Assembly: GCF_011758805.1 (NCBI RefSeq)
Contig: NZ_JAANOW010000002.1
Coordinates: forward strand, 310,001 to 374,000
Direction of reading: 5' to 3'
DNA: 64,000 bases
Source: Mycolicibacterium fluoranthenivorans
GTDB lineage: Bacteria; Actinomycetota; Actinomycetes; Mycobacteriales; Mycobacteriaceae
Below the pieces are notes generated by a model that was given only the letters and a program-made list of their open reading frames with translations, had not been told where the DNA came from and searched no databases. Made by a program: the position numbers and the translations under genes. How positions within the stretch are numbered: position 1 is the stretch's first letter; each line of letters opens with the position of its first letter. Of the stretch, positions 29,247 through 37,007 are shown in pieces.

Positions 29247-29683
29247 CACCGGAGCAGATGCTCGACATCGCCGTCGAGGAGGCCCGGAAAGGACTGGCCG
29301 AGGGCGGAATCCCGATCGGCGCCGCCCTGTTCGGTGCCGACGGGCAGCTGCTCGGGGCCGGTCACAACCGCCGCGTGCAGAATGACGATCCGTCGGTGCA
29401 CGCCGAGACCGACGCCTTCCGCGCGGCGGGCCGTCAGCGCGGCTACCGATCCACGGTGATGGTCACCACGCTGTCCCCGTGCTGGTATTGCAGCGGGCTG
29501 GTGCGGCAGTTCAACATAGGTGCGGTGGTGATCGGTGAGTCCCGCACCTTCCACGGCGGCCATGACTGGCTGGCCGAGCACGGGGTGGCGGTGACGCTGC
29601 TGGACGACGAGCGCTGCGTGACGATGATGGAAGAGTTCATCGCCGCGAAGCCGGAATTGTGGGCGGAGGATATCGGCGAATGA
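29243..29683 (+). CDS. Fungal-type cytosine deaminase homologue
   Basis: 146 residues; the start is fixed by the ATGA overlap with the permease. Zinc deaminase motif: His53-Ala-Glu55 and Pro79-Cys80-x-x-Cys83 (PCWYC). The sequence follows yeast cytosine deaminase (Fcy1) closely, including EGGIPIGAALF, GHNRRVQN, TTLSPCWYCSG, LDDERCVTMMEEFI and the end PELWAEDIGE. E. coli CodA, the usual bacterial cytosine deaminase, is unrelated in fold. Reaction: cytosine to uracil; the yeast enzyme also takes 5-substituted cytosines. Context between an NCS1 permease and an oxygenase suggests a modified cytosine as the real substrate. Confidence 0.87.
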   Translation: MTPEQMLDIAVEEARKGLAEGGIPIGAALFGADGQLLGAGHNRRVQNDDPSVHAETDAFRAAGRQRGYRSTVMVTTLSPCWYCSGLVRQFNIGAVVIGESRTFHGGHDWLAEHGVAVTLLDDERCVTMMEEFIAAKPELWAEDIGE

Positions 29684-30639
29684 GTGCCATTGCGACGGTG
29701 GATATTTCGCGTTGGTACGCCGGAGGTGCGCAGGCTGATGCGCTGGCGGCCGAGGTGGACGAGGGCCTGCAGCGCGCCGGTTTCATCGTGGTCACCGGCC
29801 ACGGCGTGGACACCGACCTGGCGGCGCGGGTACGTGCGGCCAGCCGGGAGTTCTTCGCACTGCCCACCGAGGTCAAGGCGCGTTATTCGGTGCCGGTCGG
29901 CGGGCACGGCTGGATCGGTCCGGGGGCGGAGGCCAACGGGTACTCCGAGGGCACCGAAACGCCGCCGGACCTCAAGGAGAGCTACAGCCTGGGTGCCGAG
30001 ACCGCGACCGGGGATCCGGAGGTGGACCGGATCTGGTTCGCGCCCAATGTGTGGCCGGCCGAGGTGCCCGCCCTGCAGACCCTGGTGACCGAGTACACCG
30101 AGCAGATGCGCAAGGTGTCCGACGACCTGCTGGCCCTGTTCGCCCACGCGCTCGGGCTTTCGGTGAATCCCTTTGTCGCCCTGGCTGATAAGCCCACCTG
30201 GACGATGAACATCAATCACTACCCGCCGGTCAGTGTGGTGGGCGAGCCCGAGCCGGGCCAGTTCCGCATCGGCCCGCACACGGATTTCGGCACCGTCACG
30301 GTGCTCGATCGCGAACCTGGGGCTGGCGGGCTGCAGGTGTACTCCGAAGCGGAGGGCTGGGAGGACGCGCCGTGGGAACCCGGCGCACTCACGGTGAACA
30401 TCGGTGACCTGCTGGAGTATTGGAGTGGGCGGCGCTGGCCGTCCGGCCGGCACCGGGTGCTGCCACCGCAGCCGCATGCGCCCGAAGAGGACCTGGTGTC
30501 GTTGATCTACTTCTACGAAGCCAACCACGACGCGCTGGTCACACCGCTGCCGCCACCGGTCGGCAAGGTGTCCGGTCTGGAGCCGGTGACGTCATCGGAC
30601 TTCATCAAGGAACGCCTCGACGCCATCACCATCGGGTAG
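29680..30639 (+). CDS. Isopenicillin N synthase-like Fe(II) oxygenase
   Basis: 319 residues, start fixed by ATGA overlap with the deaminase. The N-terminal DIOX_N part has RAGFIVVTGHGVD and SREFFALPTEVKARY. The jelly-roll Fe(II) site is His200-x-Asp202 (GPHTDFGTVTVL) with distal His258 (GRHRV). At the place of the RxS motif that grips 2-oxoglutarate, the sequence reads Leu272-Val-Ser274 (DLVSLIYFYEANHD), so the Arg is absent. Related fungal enzymes include thymine-7-hydroxylase, which fits the pyrimidine context. Substrate and co-substrate are therefore open. The 3' end overlaps the convergent aldo-keto reductase gene by 48 bp. Confidence 0.85.
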   Translation: MSAIATVDISRWYAGGAQADALAAEVDEGLQRAGFIVVTGHGVDTDLAARVRAASREFFALPTEVKARYSVPVGGHGWIGPGAEANGYSEGTETPPDLKESYSLGAETATGDPEVDRIWFAPNVWPAEVPALQTLVTEYTEQMRKVSDDLLALFAHALGLSVNPFVALADKPTWTMNINHYPPVSVVGEPEPGQFRIGPHTDFGTVTVLDREPGAGGLQVYSEAEGWEDAPWEPGALTVNIGDLLEYWSGRRWPSGRHRVLPPQPHAPEEDLVSLIYFYEANHDALVTPLPPPVGKVSGLEPVTSSDFIKERLDAITIG

Positions 30640-31518
30640 CTCGGTCGTCACCGCCTCCAATGCGGCCAGTTGTGCTGCACTGAAACGGATCTCGCCGGCG
30701 GCCAGGTTCTGCTGCAGGTGGTGTACCGAGGTCGTCCCGGCGATCAGCAGGACATTGGGTGCATGCGCCAGCAGCCAGGCCAGCCCCACCTGCGCGCCGG
30801 TGGCCCCGATCTCGGCGGCGATCCGTTGTACCACAGCGTTTTCGGCGACCTTCGGGAAGCGGGGAAACGATGAGCCGAGCGGGAAGAACGGCACCCAGGC
30901 GATTCCGTACTCGGCGCACAGCGCGAGTTCGTCCTCGTGCACCCGGTTGAGCAGGTTGTAGGCGTTCTGTACACAGACGATGCCGGCGGGCAGCGCCCGG
31001 CGCAGGGTGTCCACATCGACATTGCTGATCCCGAGTGCGCCGATCTTGCCTTCGTCGCGCAGCGTGATCAACTCGGCCAACTGGTCGTCCAGGTCGACGA
31101 TCTGGTCACCCTCGGCGATCAGGCCGATCCCGATATCCGCGCGCCGCAGGTTGACCACCGGGATCTGCTCGACGCCGAGTCCGGCCAGGTCCAGTTCGAC
31201 GGCGGCGCGCAGGTCGGCGGGTTTCTGTGCCAGCGCCAGCGGGAGGGGCCCACTGGCGGGCCGGGCTCCCACCTTGCTGACGAGTACCAGTTCGTCGGGG
31301 TAGGGCGACAGCGCGTCGCGGATGCGGCGGTTCACCACGCCGTCGTCGTAGAAGGAGGCGGTATCGATGTGGTTGACGCCGAGTTCGACGGCGCGGCGCA
31401 GTACCGCGGTGGCGTCGTCATCGGGTACTGCGCGGGCGAGTCCCATGGCGCCGTACCCGATCCGGGCCACGCGATGGGTGCCGAGGGTGCCGGTGCCGCC
31501 GGGATGCGATGTGGGCAT
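30592..31518 (-). CDS. Aldo-keto reductase
   Basis: 308 residues from ATG 31518, with AGGAG ten bases upstream; another ATG seven codons up lacks a ribosome site. TIM-barrel AKR signatures: GYGAMGLARAVPDD, then GVNHIDTASFYDDGVVNRRI with the Asp and Tyr of the catalytic tetrad, LVSKVG with the Lys, and GALGISNVDVDTL. The His that usually follows a beta strand is replaced in VVNLRRADIG (Asn), so the tetrad may be incomplete. NADPH-dependent reduction of aldehydes or ketones. It is divergent from a TetR gene, with two palindromes between, so it is the likely target of that repressor. Confidence 0.88.
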   Translation of the reverse strand: MPTSHPGGTGTLGTHRVARIGYGAMGLARAVPDDDATAVLRRAVELGVNHIDTASFYDDGVVNRRIRDALSPYPDELVLVSKVGARPASGPLPLALAQKPADLRAAVELDLAGLGVEQIPVVNLRRADIGIGLIAEGDQIVDLDDQLAELITLRDEGKIGALGISNVDVDTLRRALPAGIVCVQNAYNLLNRVHEDELALCAEYGIAWVPFFPLGSSFPRFPKVAENAVVQRIAAEIGATGAQVGLAWLLAHAPNVLLIAGTTSVHHLQQNLAAGEIRFSAAQLAALEAVTTELPDGDGVEAFLDEVR

Positions 31519-31552
31519 GGTGTGCTCCTGGAATGTCATACTCGAAAGCGAT

Positions 31553-31599
31553 GCGGAGGAACCTCCGCTTTCTACGGTAGCAAAACGGAGGTGCCTCCG
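31553..31599. promoter_or_regulatory. Twin TetR operators between aldo-keto reductase and TetR
   Basis: Two palindromes: GCGGAGG-AA-CCTCCGC (31553-31568) and CGGAGG-TG-CCTCCG (31586-31599). Centres are 32 bp apart, about three helical turns. The second abuts the tetR start codon, and its GGAGG doubles as the ribosome-binding site, so repressor binding and translation signals overlap. Confidence 0.75.
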
Positions 31600-31601
31600 C
31601 T

Positions 31602-32147
31602 ATGGCTGAGCGGGCCGATGCACGCCGCAACCGGGAACGGTTGCTCGCCGCGGCGACCGCGGCGTTCACCGCGGCCACCGGGCCCGTGTCGCTGGAGGCA
31701 ATCGCCCGTGACGCCGGCGTGGGCATCGGCACGCTGTATCGGCACTTCCCGACGCGGGAGGCCCTCGTCGAGGCGGTGTTCTGCACCGAACTCGCGGAGG
31801 TGGCGGCGTCGGCGGGGGAACTGCTGCGCGAGCACCCACCGGTGTGTGCGCTACGGCGCTGGATGGACCGCTACGCATCGTTCGTCGCCGCCAAGCGGGG
31901 GATGGCCGAATCGCTGCACGCCATGTTCAGTTCCGGTGCCGTCCAGCCCAGCCAGACCAGGGACGCCGTGCTGGGGGCGGTGACGACGCTGCTCACCGCG
32001 GGTGCGCAGGATGGCAGCCTGCGATCCGATGTCGACCCCGACGACGTCGTCAGCAGCCTGTTGGGCATCTTCCTGGCCAGCAGATCCACCGAGCAGGCCG
32101 GCCGGCTGCTGGACCTGCTGGTCGACGGTCTGGTCGCACAACGCTGA
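31602..32147 (+). CDS. TetR family transcriptional regulator
   Basis: 181 residues. DNA-binding domain at 8-55: RRNRERLLAAATAAFTAATG, VSLEAIARDAGVGIGTLYRH, FPTREALVEAVF. This subgroup (short, with RHFPTREALVEAV) is usually an autorepressor controlling an adjacent oxidoreductase. The ATG at 31602 is two bases after an operator palindrome. The ligand domain has no recognisable motif. It is separated by 18 bp from rpiB on the same strand, so some read-through into rpiB is possible. Confidence 0.9.
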   Translation: MAERADARRNRERLLAAATAAFTAATGPVSLEAIARDAGVGIGTLYRHFPTREALVEAVFCTELAEVAASAGELLREHPPVCALRRWMDRYASFVAAKRGMAESLHAMFSSGAVQPSQTRDAVLGAVTTLLTAGAQDGSLRSDVDPDDVVSSLLGIFLASRSTEQAGRLLDLLVDGLVAQR

Positions 32148-32165
32148 CACGTTAGGGTTACCCCC

Positions 32166-32645
32166 ATGCGCGTCTACCTCGGTGCCGATCACGCCGGACT
32201 CGAATTCAAACAGACCATCATCGAACATTTGCTCAAAAGCGGCCACGAGCCGATCGACTGCGGTGCCTACACCTACGACGCCGACGACGACTACCCGGCG
32301 TTCTGCATCTCCGCGGCGCTCAAGACCGTCGCCGACCCGGAGAGCCTGGGCATCGTGCTGGGCGGTTCGGGCAACGGTGAGCAGATCGCCGCCAACAAGG
32401 TGCCCGGCGCGCGCTGCGCCCTGGCCTGGAGCGTGGAGACCGCGCAACTGGCCCGCCAGCACAACAACGCCCAGTTGATCGGTATCGGCGGTCGCATGCA
32501 CACCACCGAGGAGGCGTTGGCCATCGTCGACGCGTTCCTGTCCACCCCGTGGTCGGAGGCCGAGCGCCACCAGCGCCGCATCGACATCCTGGCGCAGTAC
32601 GAGAAGGACCACATCGCGCCGCCGGTGCCCGGCGCCCCCGCCTGA
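32166..32645 (+). CDS. rpiB: Ribose-5-phosphate isomerase B
   Basis: 159 residues, LacA/RpiB family. Phosphate/substrate residues Asp8-His9 (GADHAGLEFK) are present, and the loop GGSGNGEQIAANKV carries Glu72 as the base where E. coli RpiB uses Cys; this Glu form is the mycobacterial type. It interconverts ribose 5-phosphate and ribulose 5-phosphate in the pentose phosphate pathway. No rpiA is in the window. It is followed 15 bp later by nei, matching Rv2465c-Rv2464c. Confidence 0.95.
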   Translation: MRVYLGADHAGLEFKQTIIEHLLKSGHEPIDCGAYTYDADDDYPAFCISAALKTVADPESLGIVLGGSGNGEQIAANKVPGARCALAWSVETAQLARQHNNAQLIGIGGRMHTTEEALAIVDAFLSTPWSEAERHQRRIDILAQYEKDHIAPPVPGAPA

Positions 32646-32660
32646 CCCTTGGCCTGATCC

Positions 32661-33464
32661 ATGCCAGAAGGGCACACGCTGCACCGGCTGGCCCGGCTGC
32701 ATCAGAAGCGGTTCGGCCGCGCGCCGGTGGTGGTATCCAGCCCCCAGGGCCGGTTCGGGGACGCGGCCGCGGTGAACGGTCTGGTCCTGCGTAAGGCCGA
32801 TGCCTGGGGCAAGCACCTGTTCCACCACTACGACGACGGCGCGGTGGTGCACGTGCACCTGGGTCTGTACGGCACCTTCACCGAGTGGCCGGTGCCCCCG
32901 GAAAGGACACAGCCGTTGCCGGTCGGCCAGGTGCGGATGCGGATGGTCGGCGCCGAATACGGCACCGATCTGCGCGGGCCCACGGTGTGCGAACTGATCG
33001 ACGAACCCGCCGTCGAGGACGTGGTGGCCCGGCTGGGCCCCGACCCGCTGCGCGCCGATGCCGACCCTGAGTTGGCATGGAAACGAATCACCAAGTCCCG
33101 CAGGACCATCGGCGGACTGCTGATGGATCAGACGGTGATGGCCGGAGTGGGCAATGTGTACCGCAGTGAGTTGCTCTTCCGGCACCGGATCGATCCGTAC
33201 CGTCCCGGCACGCATCTCGACGCGGGCGAATTCGGGGAGATGTGGACCGATCTGGTGGCTCTGATGAAGGTCGGGGTCCGCCGGGGCAAGATCGTCGTCG
33301 TCCGTCCGGAGCATGACCACGGCGCACCGTCCTATCGGGAGGGCCGGCCGCGCACGTACGTGTACCGCCGCGCCGGTGACCCCTGCCGCGTGTGTGGCAC
33401 GACCATACGCACCGCCGAACTGGAGGCACGCAACGTCTTCTGGTGTCCGAGCTGCCAGTCCTGA
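32661..33464 (+). CDS. nei: Fpg/Nei family DNA glycosylase (endonuclease VIII)
   Basis: 267 residues. The mature N-terminus after Met removal is Pro-Glu-Gly-His: Pro2 is the Schiff-base nucleophile and Glu3 the acid. The helix-two-turn-helix region is LLMDQTVMAGVGNVYRSELLF. The C-terminal zinc finger CRVCGTTIRTAELEARNVFW followed by CPSC has all four Cys ligands. It removes oxidised pyrimidines and nicks abasic sites. Corresponds to mycobacterial Nei1 (Rv2464c) by position. Probably in one transcript with rpiB. Confidence 0.92.
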   Translation: MPEGHTLHRLARLHQKRFGRAPVVVSSPQGRFGDAAAVNGLVLRKADAWGKHLFHHYDDGAVVHVHLGLYGTFTEWPVPPERTQPLPVGQVRMRMVGAEYGTDLRGPTVCELIDEPAVEDVVARLGPDPLRADADPELAWKRITKSRRTIGGLLMDQTVMAGVGNVYRSELLFRHRIDPYRPGTHLDAGEFGEMWTDLVALMKVGVRRGKIVVVRPEHDHGAPSYREGRPRTYVYRRAGDPCRVCGTTIRTAELEARNVFWCPSCQS

Positions 33465-33511
33465 AGGGGTAGGCCGGGCGCGCCGGCGACTTTGACGGGA
33501 CAATCGACTCC

Positions 33512-35194
33512 GTGGAATTGATCCTCGTCGTCGTCGGCGCCATCCTGGTCACTGCCATCGCCCACCGCCGCGGGTTCGAACCCGCGCTGATGATCGTGGT
33601 CGTCGGCATCGTGGTCTCGTTCCTCCCCGGATTCGAGGCGCCAGAGCTCGATTCGCACATCCTGCTGACGGTGGTGCTGCCACCTCTGCTGTACTCGGCA
33701 GCGCTGGACTTCTCGTTCCCCACGTTTCTGCGCAATATCCGGCCGATTCTGGGTCTCGGCGTCGGCCTGATCGTGGTCAGCGCGTTCGCGGTCGCCGCGG
33801 TGTCGTCCTCGCTGGCGCTGGTACCGCTGACCTTCGGCACCGCTCTGGTGCTCGGTGCCATCGTGGCGCCACCGGATGCCGTGACGGCCGTGGCGGTGGG
33901 ACGCAAACTGGGCCTGCCCAAACGTGTGATGGCCATCCTCACCGGCGAGAGCCTGATCAACGACGCCGCGGCCCTGGCGCTGTTCTCGGTGGCGGTCGCG
34001 CAGGTGGCCGGCAGCCATACCTTCATCGAGAACCCGTTCCTGCTCTTCGGTTACAGCGCCGTGGTCGGGCCACTGGTGGGCGTGGCGCTGGGGTACGCGA
34101 CGCTATGGATCCGCCGTCGGCTGGCCAATCCCGGGCTGGAGACGGTGCAGGGCTTGCTGGTGCCGTTCGCGGCGTTCATCGTCGCCGAGGAGATACACGC
34201 CTCAGGTGTGCTGGCGGTCGTGGTCGCCGGATTCGTCGTCGGCAACGGCACTTTGGGCGCGGGCTACCAGACCAGGTTGCAGGAGCGCTACGTATGGAAT
34301 TCGGTCGACGTGCTGTTGGAGGCGTTCGTCTTCGCCTATATCGGCCTGCATCTGCGGTTCGTGCTGGAGGACCTGCGTGAGGCCCACGAATCCCTGGTGG
34401 AAGTGGCGGTCGCGTCGGCCATCGTCCTGGTGATCGTGCTGGTCATCCGGCCGCTGTCGGTGTTCGCGATGTTCGGTCGCAACAAACTGTTCCGCCATGT
34501 CGAGACCCGGCTGAGCGTGCCCGCGCCCGAGCACGGCCGCGGTGCGCTCGGCACGCGACGGAAACCTCCGGGCAAGTGGCGTTCGCGGATCGACCGGCGC
34601 ACCTTGAGTTGGCAGGAGAACGTGGTGGTGTCGTGGACCGGGATGCGTGGGGTGGTCACGCTCGCCGCGGCTGCCGCGATTCCCGTCACGACGATGGATG
34701 GCGAACCGTTCCCGGAGCGCGCGACTATCCAGGCCATCGCCTTCGTGGTCAGTGTCGGCACCTTGCTCATCCAGGGCTGGTCGCTGCCGTGGTTGATCCG
34801 CCGCCTGCGGCTGTCCCGGTTCAACGACGACCACGCCGCCGACCGCGAAGAGGAGCTGAAAGCCGAACGCGTGGTGCACGCGGCGGCCGACGAGGTACTG
34901 ACCGAGTTCCGGGCCAACCCGCCCGTGGATATGGACCCCCGGATGCTCGCCGAGATTCGCACCGCCGTCGCCAGGCATTCAGAAGACGTCGACGAGATGC
35001 CCGACCCCGAGGCGCCCACCAAACGGGCGAAAGTGTTCTCCGCGCTCTACCGCGATGTACTGGCTGCCCAGCGTGCCGCGCTGATCGCCGAACGCGACGA
35101 GGGGCGTATCGAAGACGAAGCGGTGCGGGCCATGCTGGAGCGGCTGGACCTGCAGGAGGCCGGTGTGTCGTCCCGGCTGGAGAGCCGCCTGTAA
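33512..35194 (+). CDS. CPA1 family Na+/H+ antiporter
   Basis: 560 residues from a GTG. Twelve or so helices in the first 420 residues. The CPA1 core is clear: LPPLLYSAALDFSFPTF, then APPDAVTAVAVGRKLGLPKR and GESLINDAAALALFSVA with the ion-binding Asn-Asp pair. A cytosolic insert rich in Arg (about 335-365) precedes a final helix pair with SWTGMRGVVTLAAAAAIPV. The C-terminal 140 residues form a charged cytosolic tail. It exchanges Na+ (or K+) for H+ and serves pH and salt homeostasis. It stands alone on this strand after nei. Confidence 0.9.
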   Translation: MELILVVVGAILVTAIAHRRGFEPALMIVVVGIVVSFLPGFEAPELDSHILLTVVLPPLLYSAALDFSFPTFLRNIRPILGLGVGLIVVSAFAVAAVSSSLALVPLTFGTALVLGAIVAPPDAVTAVAVGRKLGLPKRVMAILTGESLINDAAALALFSVAVAQVAGSHTFIENPFLLFGYSAVVGPLVGVALGYATLWIRRRLANPGLETVQGLLVPFAAFIVAEEIHASGVLAVVVAGFVVGNGTLGAGYQTRLQERYVWNSVDVLLEAFVFAYIGLHLRFVLEDLREAHESLVEVAVASAIVLVIVLVIRPLSVFAMFGRNKLFRHVETRLSVPAPEHGRGALGTRRKPPGKWRSRIDRRTLSWQENVVVSWTGMRGVVTLAAAAAIPVTTMDGEPFPERATIQAIAFVVSVGTLLIQGWSLPWLIRRLRLSRFNDDHAADREEELKAERVVHAAADEVLTEFRANPPVDMDPRMLAEIRTAVARHSEDVDEMPDPEAPTKRAKVFSALYRDVLAAQRAALIAERDEGRIEDEAVRAMLERLDLQEAGVSSRLESRL

Positions 35195-35195
35195 G

Positions 35196-36014
35196 TCAGC
35201 TACCGCCGCAGCCTCCGCCGCCCCCACAGCCTCCGCCACCGCAACTCGAACCGCTGCAACTCGATCCGGAGCCGCTGTCCCAGCTCCCGCTGCCGGTGTC
35301 CCACACGCCATCAGAGCCGGAACTCTGGTCGAACCCCTGCTGGAAGCCCTGATCGAAGCCGGTGCCGTAGCCGTTCTCGAAACCCTGTGCGCCGTAATCG
35401 ACTCCGTGCATTCCGGAGAACAAGGTGTCGAAAAGCAGCACCGAGCCGATACCCCAGGCGCCGGCCATCAGGGCCGGTTTCCACCACGGTTCGGAGTACC
35501 AGCCGGCCGGGACGGGACGGCCGGCCACCCGGCCGCCGGGGTAGTAGTTGGGCGTGCGCTGTGACGGGGTGGGGGAGGCTTCGACCTGTCGGCCCTGCAC
35601 CGTCACCTTGCGATCCTCGGTGACCGCTCCGGCCGAACGCTGGCCGCTCAGGGTTTCCAGTGCCGGCCCGGGATCCAGACCCATCGCCGCCCGGGCGGCG
35701 CGGACGTAATACAGCCCTTCGATCGCGCTTTCCTTGGCCAACGCGGCTTGACGCGCCGTCGTCGCCTGGTCGATCTGGGATGCGGCAGCGTTGTACCGCT
35801 CAGAGGCATCGGCGAGCGCCTGCTTGGAGGCGTCGTCGGTGCCGGTCAGGTTGACCACCTGGCCGCCGAGCCGCTCGATGACCCGGCGAGCGTCCGCTTT
35901 GGCGTCGCCGAGCGCCGCGGCGTTGCGGGTTCCGGTTGCCTTCGACGAGGTGTACACCAGCAGCCCGATGCCTGCCACGACGAACAGGATGAGGATCAGC
36001 AGAATGCCGTTCAT
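35196..36014 (-). CDS. Membrane-anchored DUF1542-like protein, Cys/Gly-rich tail (copy A)
   Basis: 272 residues; start chosen at 36014 to match the MNG start of its neighbour copy. An N-terminal helix (GILLILILFVVAGIGLLVYT) is followed by a helical region (DAKADARRVIERLGGQVVNL, DASKQALADASERYNAAASQ), a Pro-rich hinge (SPTPSQRTPNYYPGGRVAGR) and an aromatic second hydrophobic segment (KPALMAGAWGIGSVLLFDTL). The tail ends in Ser/Gly with repeated Cys (SSCSGSSCGGGGCGGGGG). About 75% like copy B up to the tail. Unknown function; perhaps a membrane or envelope scaffold. The Cys-rich tail could bind metal or be modified. Confidence 0.8.
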   Translation of the reverse strand: MNGILLILILFVVAGIGLLVYTSSKATGTRNAAALGDAKADARRVIERLGGQVVNLTGTDDASKQALADASERYNAAASQIDQATTARQAALAKESAIEGLYYVRAARAAMGLDPGPALETLSGQRSAGAVTEDRKVTVQGRQVEASPTPSQRTPNYYPGGRVAGRPVPAGWYSEPWWKPALMAGAWGIGSVLLFDTLFSGMHGVDYGAQGFENGYGTGFDQGFQQGFDQSSGSDGVWDTGSGSWDSGSGSSCSGSSCGGGGCGGGGGCGGS

Positions 36015-36080
36015 GGCGCTCAGCGTATCCATGGCGCAGGCTGTGCACCTGCTACCGATCCCACCTTTCTATCGGGCAGG

Positions 36081-36896
36081 TCAGAACTCGAATCCGCCGA
36101 AGTCACCGCCGCCGTCGAATCCGCCGAAGTCACCGACGCCGTCGGAGCCGCCCCAGCTGTCGCCACCCCAGCCACCGTCGGCGCCCATGTCCTGGCCGCC
36201 GTCGGCGGACAGCTCACCTTGTTCGAAGCCCTGCTGGAAACCGTCACCGTAGCCGTTCTCGAAACCCTGTGCGCCGTAGTCCACTCCGTGCATTCCGGAG
36301 AACAGTGCGTCGAAAAGCAGCACCGAGCCGATACCCCAGGCGCCGGCCACCAGGGCGGGCTTCCACCACGGTTCGGAGTACCAGCCGGCCGGGACCGGAC
36401 GGCCGGCCACCCGGCCGCCGGGGTAGTAGTTGGGCGTGCGCTGCGACGGGGTGGGGGAGGCCTCGATCTCCTTGCCCTCGAACTGGATTCGGCGATCCTC
36501 GGTCACCGCACCGGCCGAACGCTGACCATCCAAGGTCTCAAGTTCCGGGCCGGGGTCCATGCCCATCGCGGTACGCGCGGCCCGCACGTAATACAGGCCT
36601 TCGATGGCGCTCTCCTTGGCCAGCAGTGCCTGCTTGGCGGTGGTGGCCTGGTCGATCTGCGATGACGCGGCGGTGTAACGCTCGGACGCGTCCGCGAGCG
36701 CCTGCTTGGCGGCGTCATCGGTGCCGGTCAGGTTGAACACCTGGCCGCCGAGCCGTTCGATGACCCGCCGGGCGTCGGCCTTCGCGTCGGCCAGCGAGGC
36801 AGCGGTGCGCTGCCCGGTCGCCTTCTGCGAGGTGTAGACCGCGAAGCCGATGGCCGCGATGACCAGGACGATGAGCATGAGCAGCAGGCCGTTCAT
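36081..36896 (-). CDS. Membrane-anchored DUF1542-like protein, acidic aromatic tail (copy B)
   Basis: 271 residues, a tandem duplicate of the gene at 35196-36014, 66 bp upstream of it on the same strand. Same layout: N-terminal helix (LLLMLIVLVIAAIGFAVYTS), helical ADARRVIERLGGQVFNLTGT region, GGRVAGRPVPAGWYSEPWWK, second hydrophobic segment. The last 40 residues differ: acidic and Gly/Phe-rich (DFGGFDGGGDFGGFEF) without Cys. Strong identity in the body with unrelated tails suggests duplication followed by tail divergence for different partners. Function unknown. Confidence 0.8.
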   Translation of the reverse strand: MNGLLLMLIVLVIAAIGFAVYTSQKATGQRTAASLADAKADARRVIERLGGQVFNLTGTDDAAKQALADASERYTAASSQIDQATTAKQALLAKESAIEGLYYVRAARTAMGMDPGPELETLDGQRSAGAVTEDRRIQFEGKEIEASPTPSQRTPNYYPGGRVAGRPVPAGWYSEPWWKPALVAGAWGIGSVLLFDALFSGMHGVDYGAQGFENGYGDGFQQGFEQGELSADGGQDMGADGGWGGDSWGGSDGVGDFGGFDGGGDFGGFEF

Positions 36897-37007
36897 GATT
36901 TTCAGCGTACCGACAGGTAGCGGCTGGTCCCTGCCTCGCGCGGTTGTCCGCTGAGAGCGGAACTCAGGTGCGCCACACCGGTACGGCCGCCGTCGGTCGT
37001 TTGCCTG

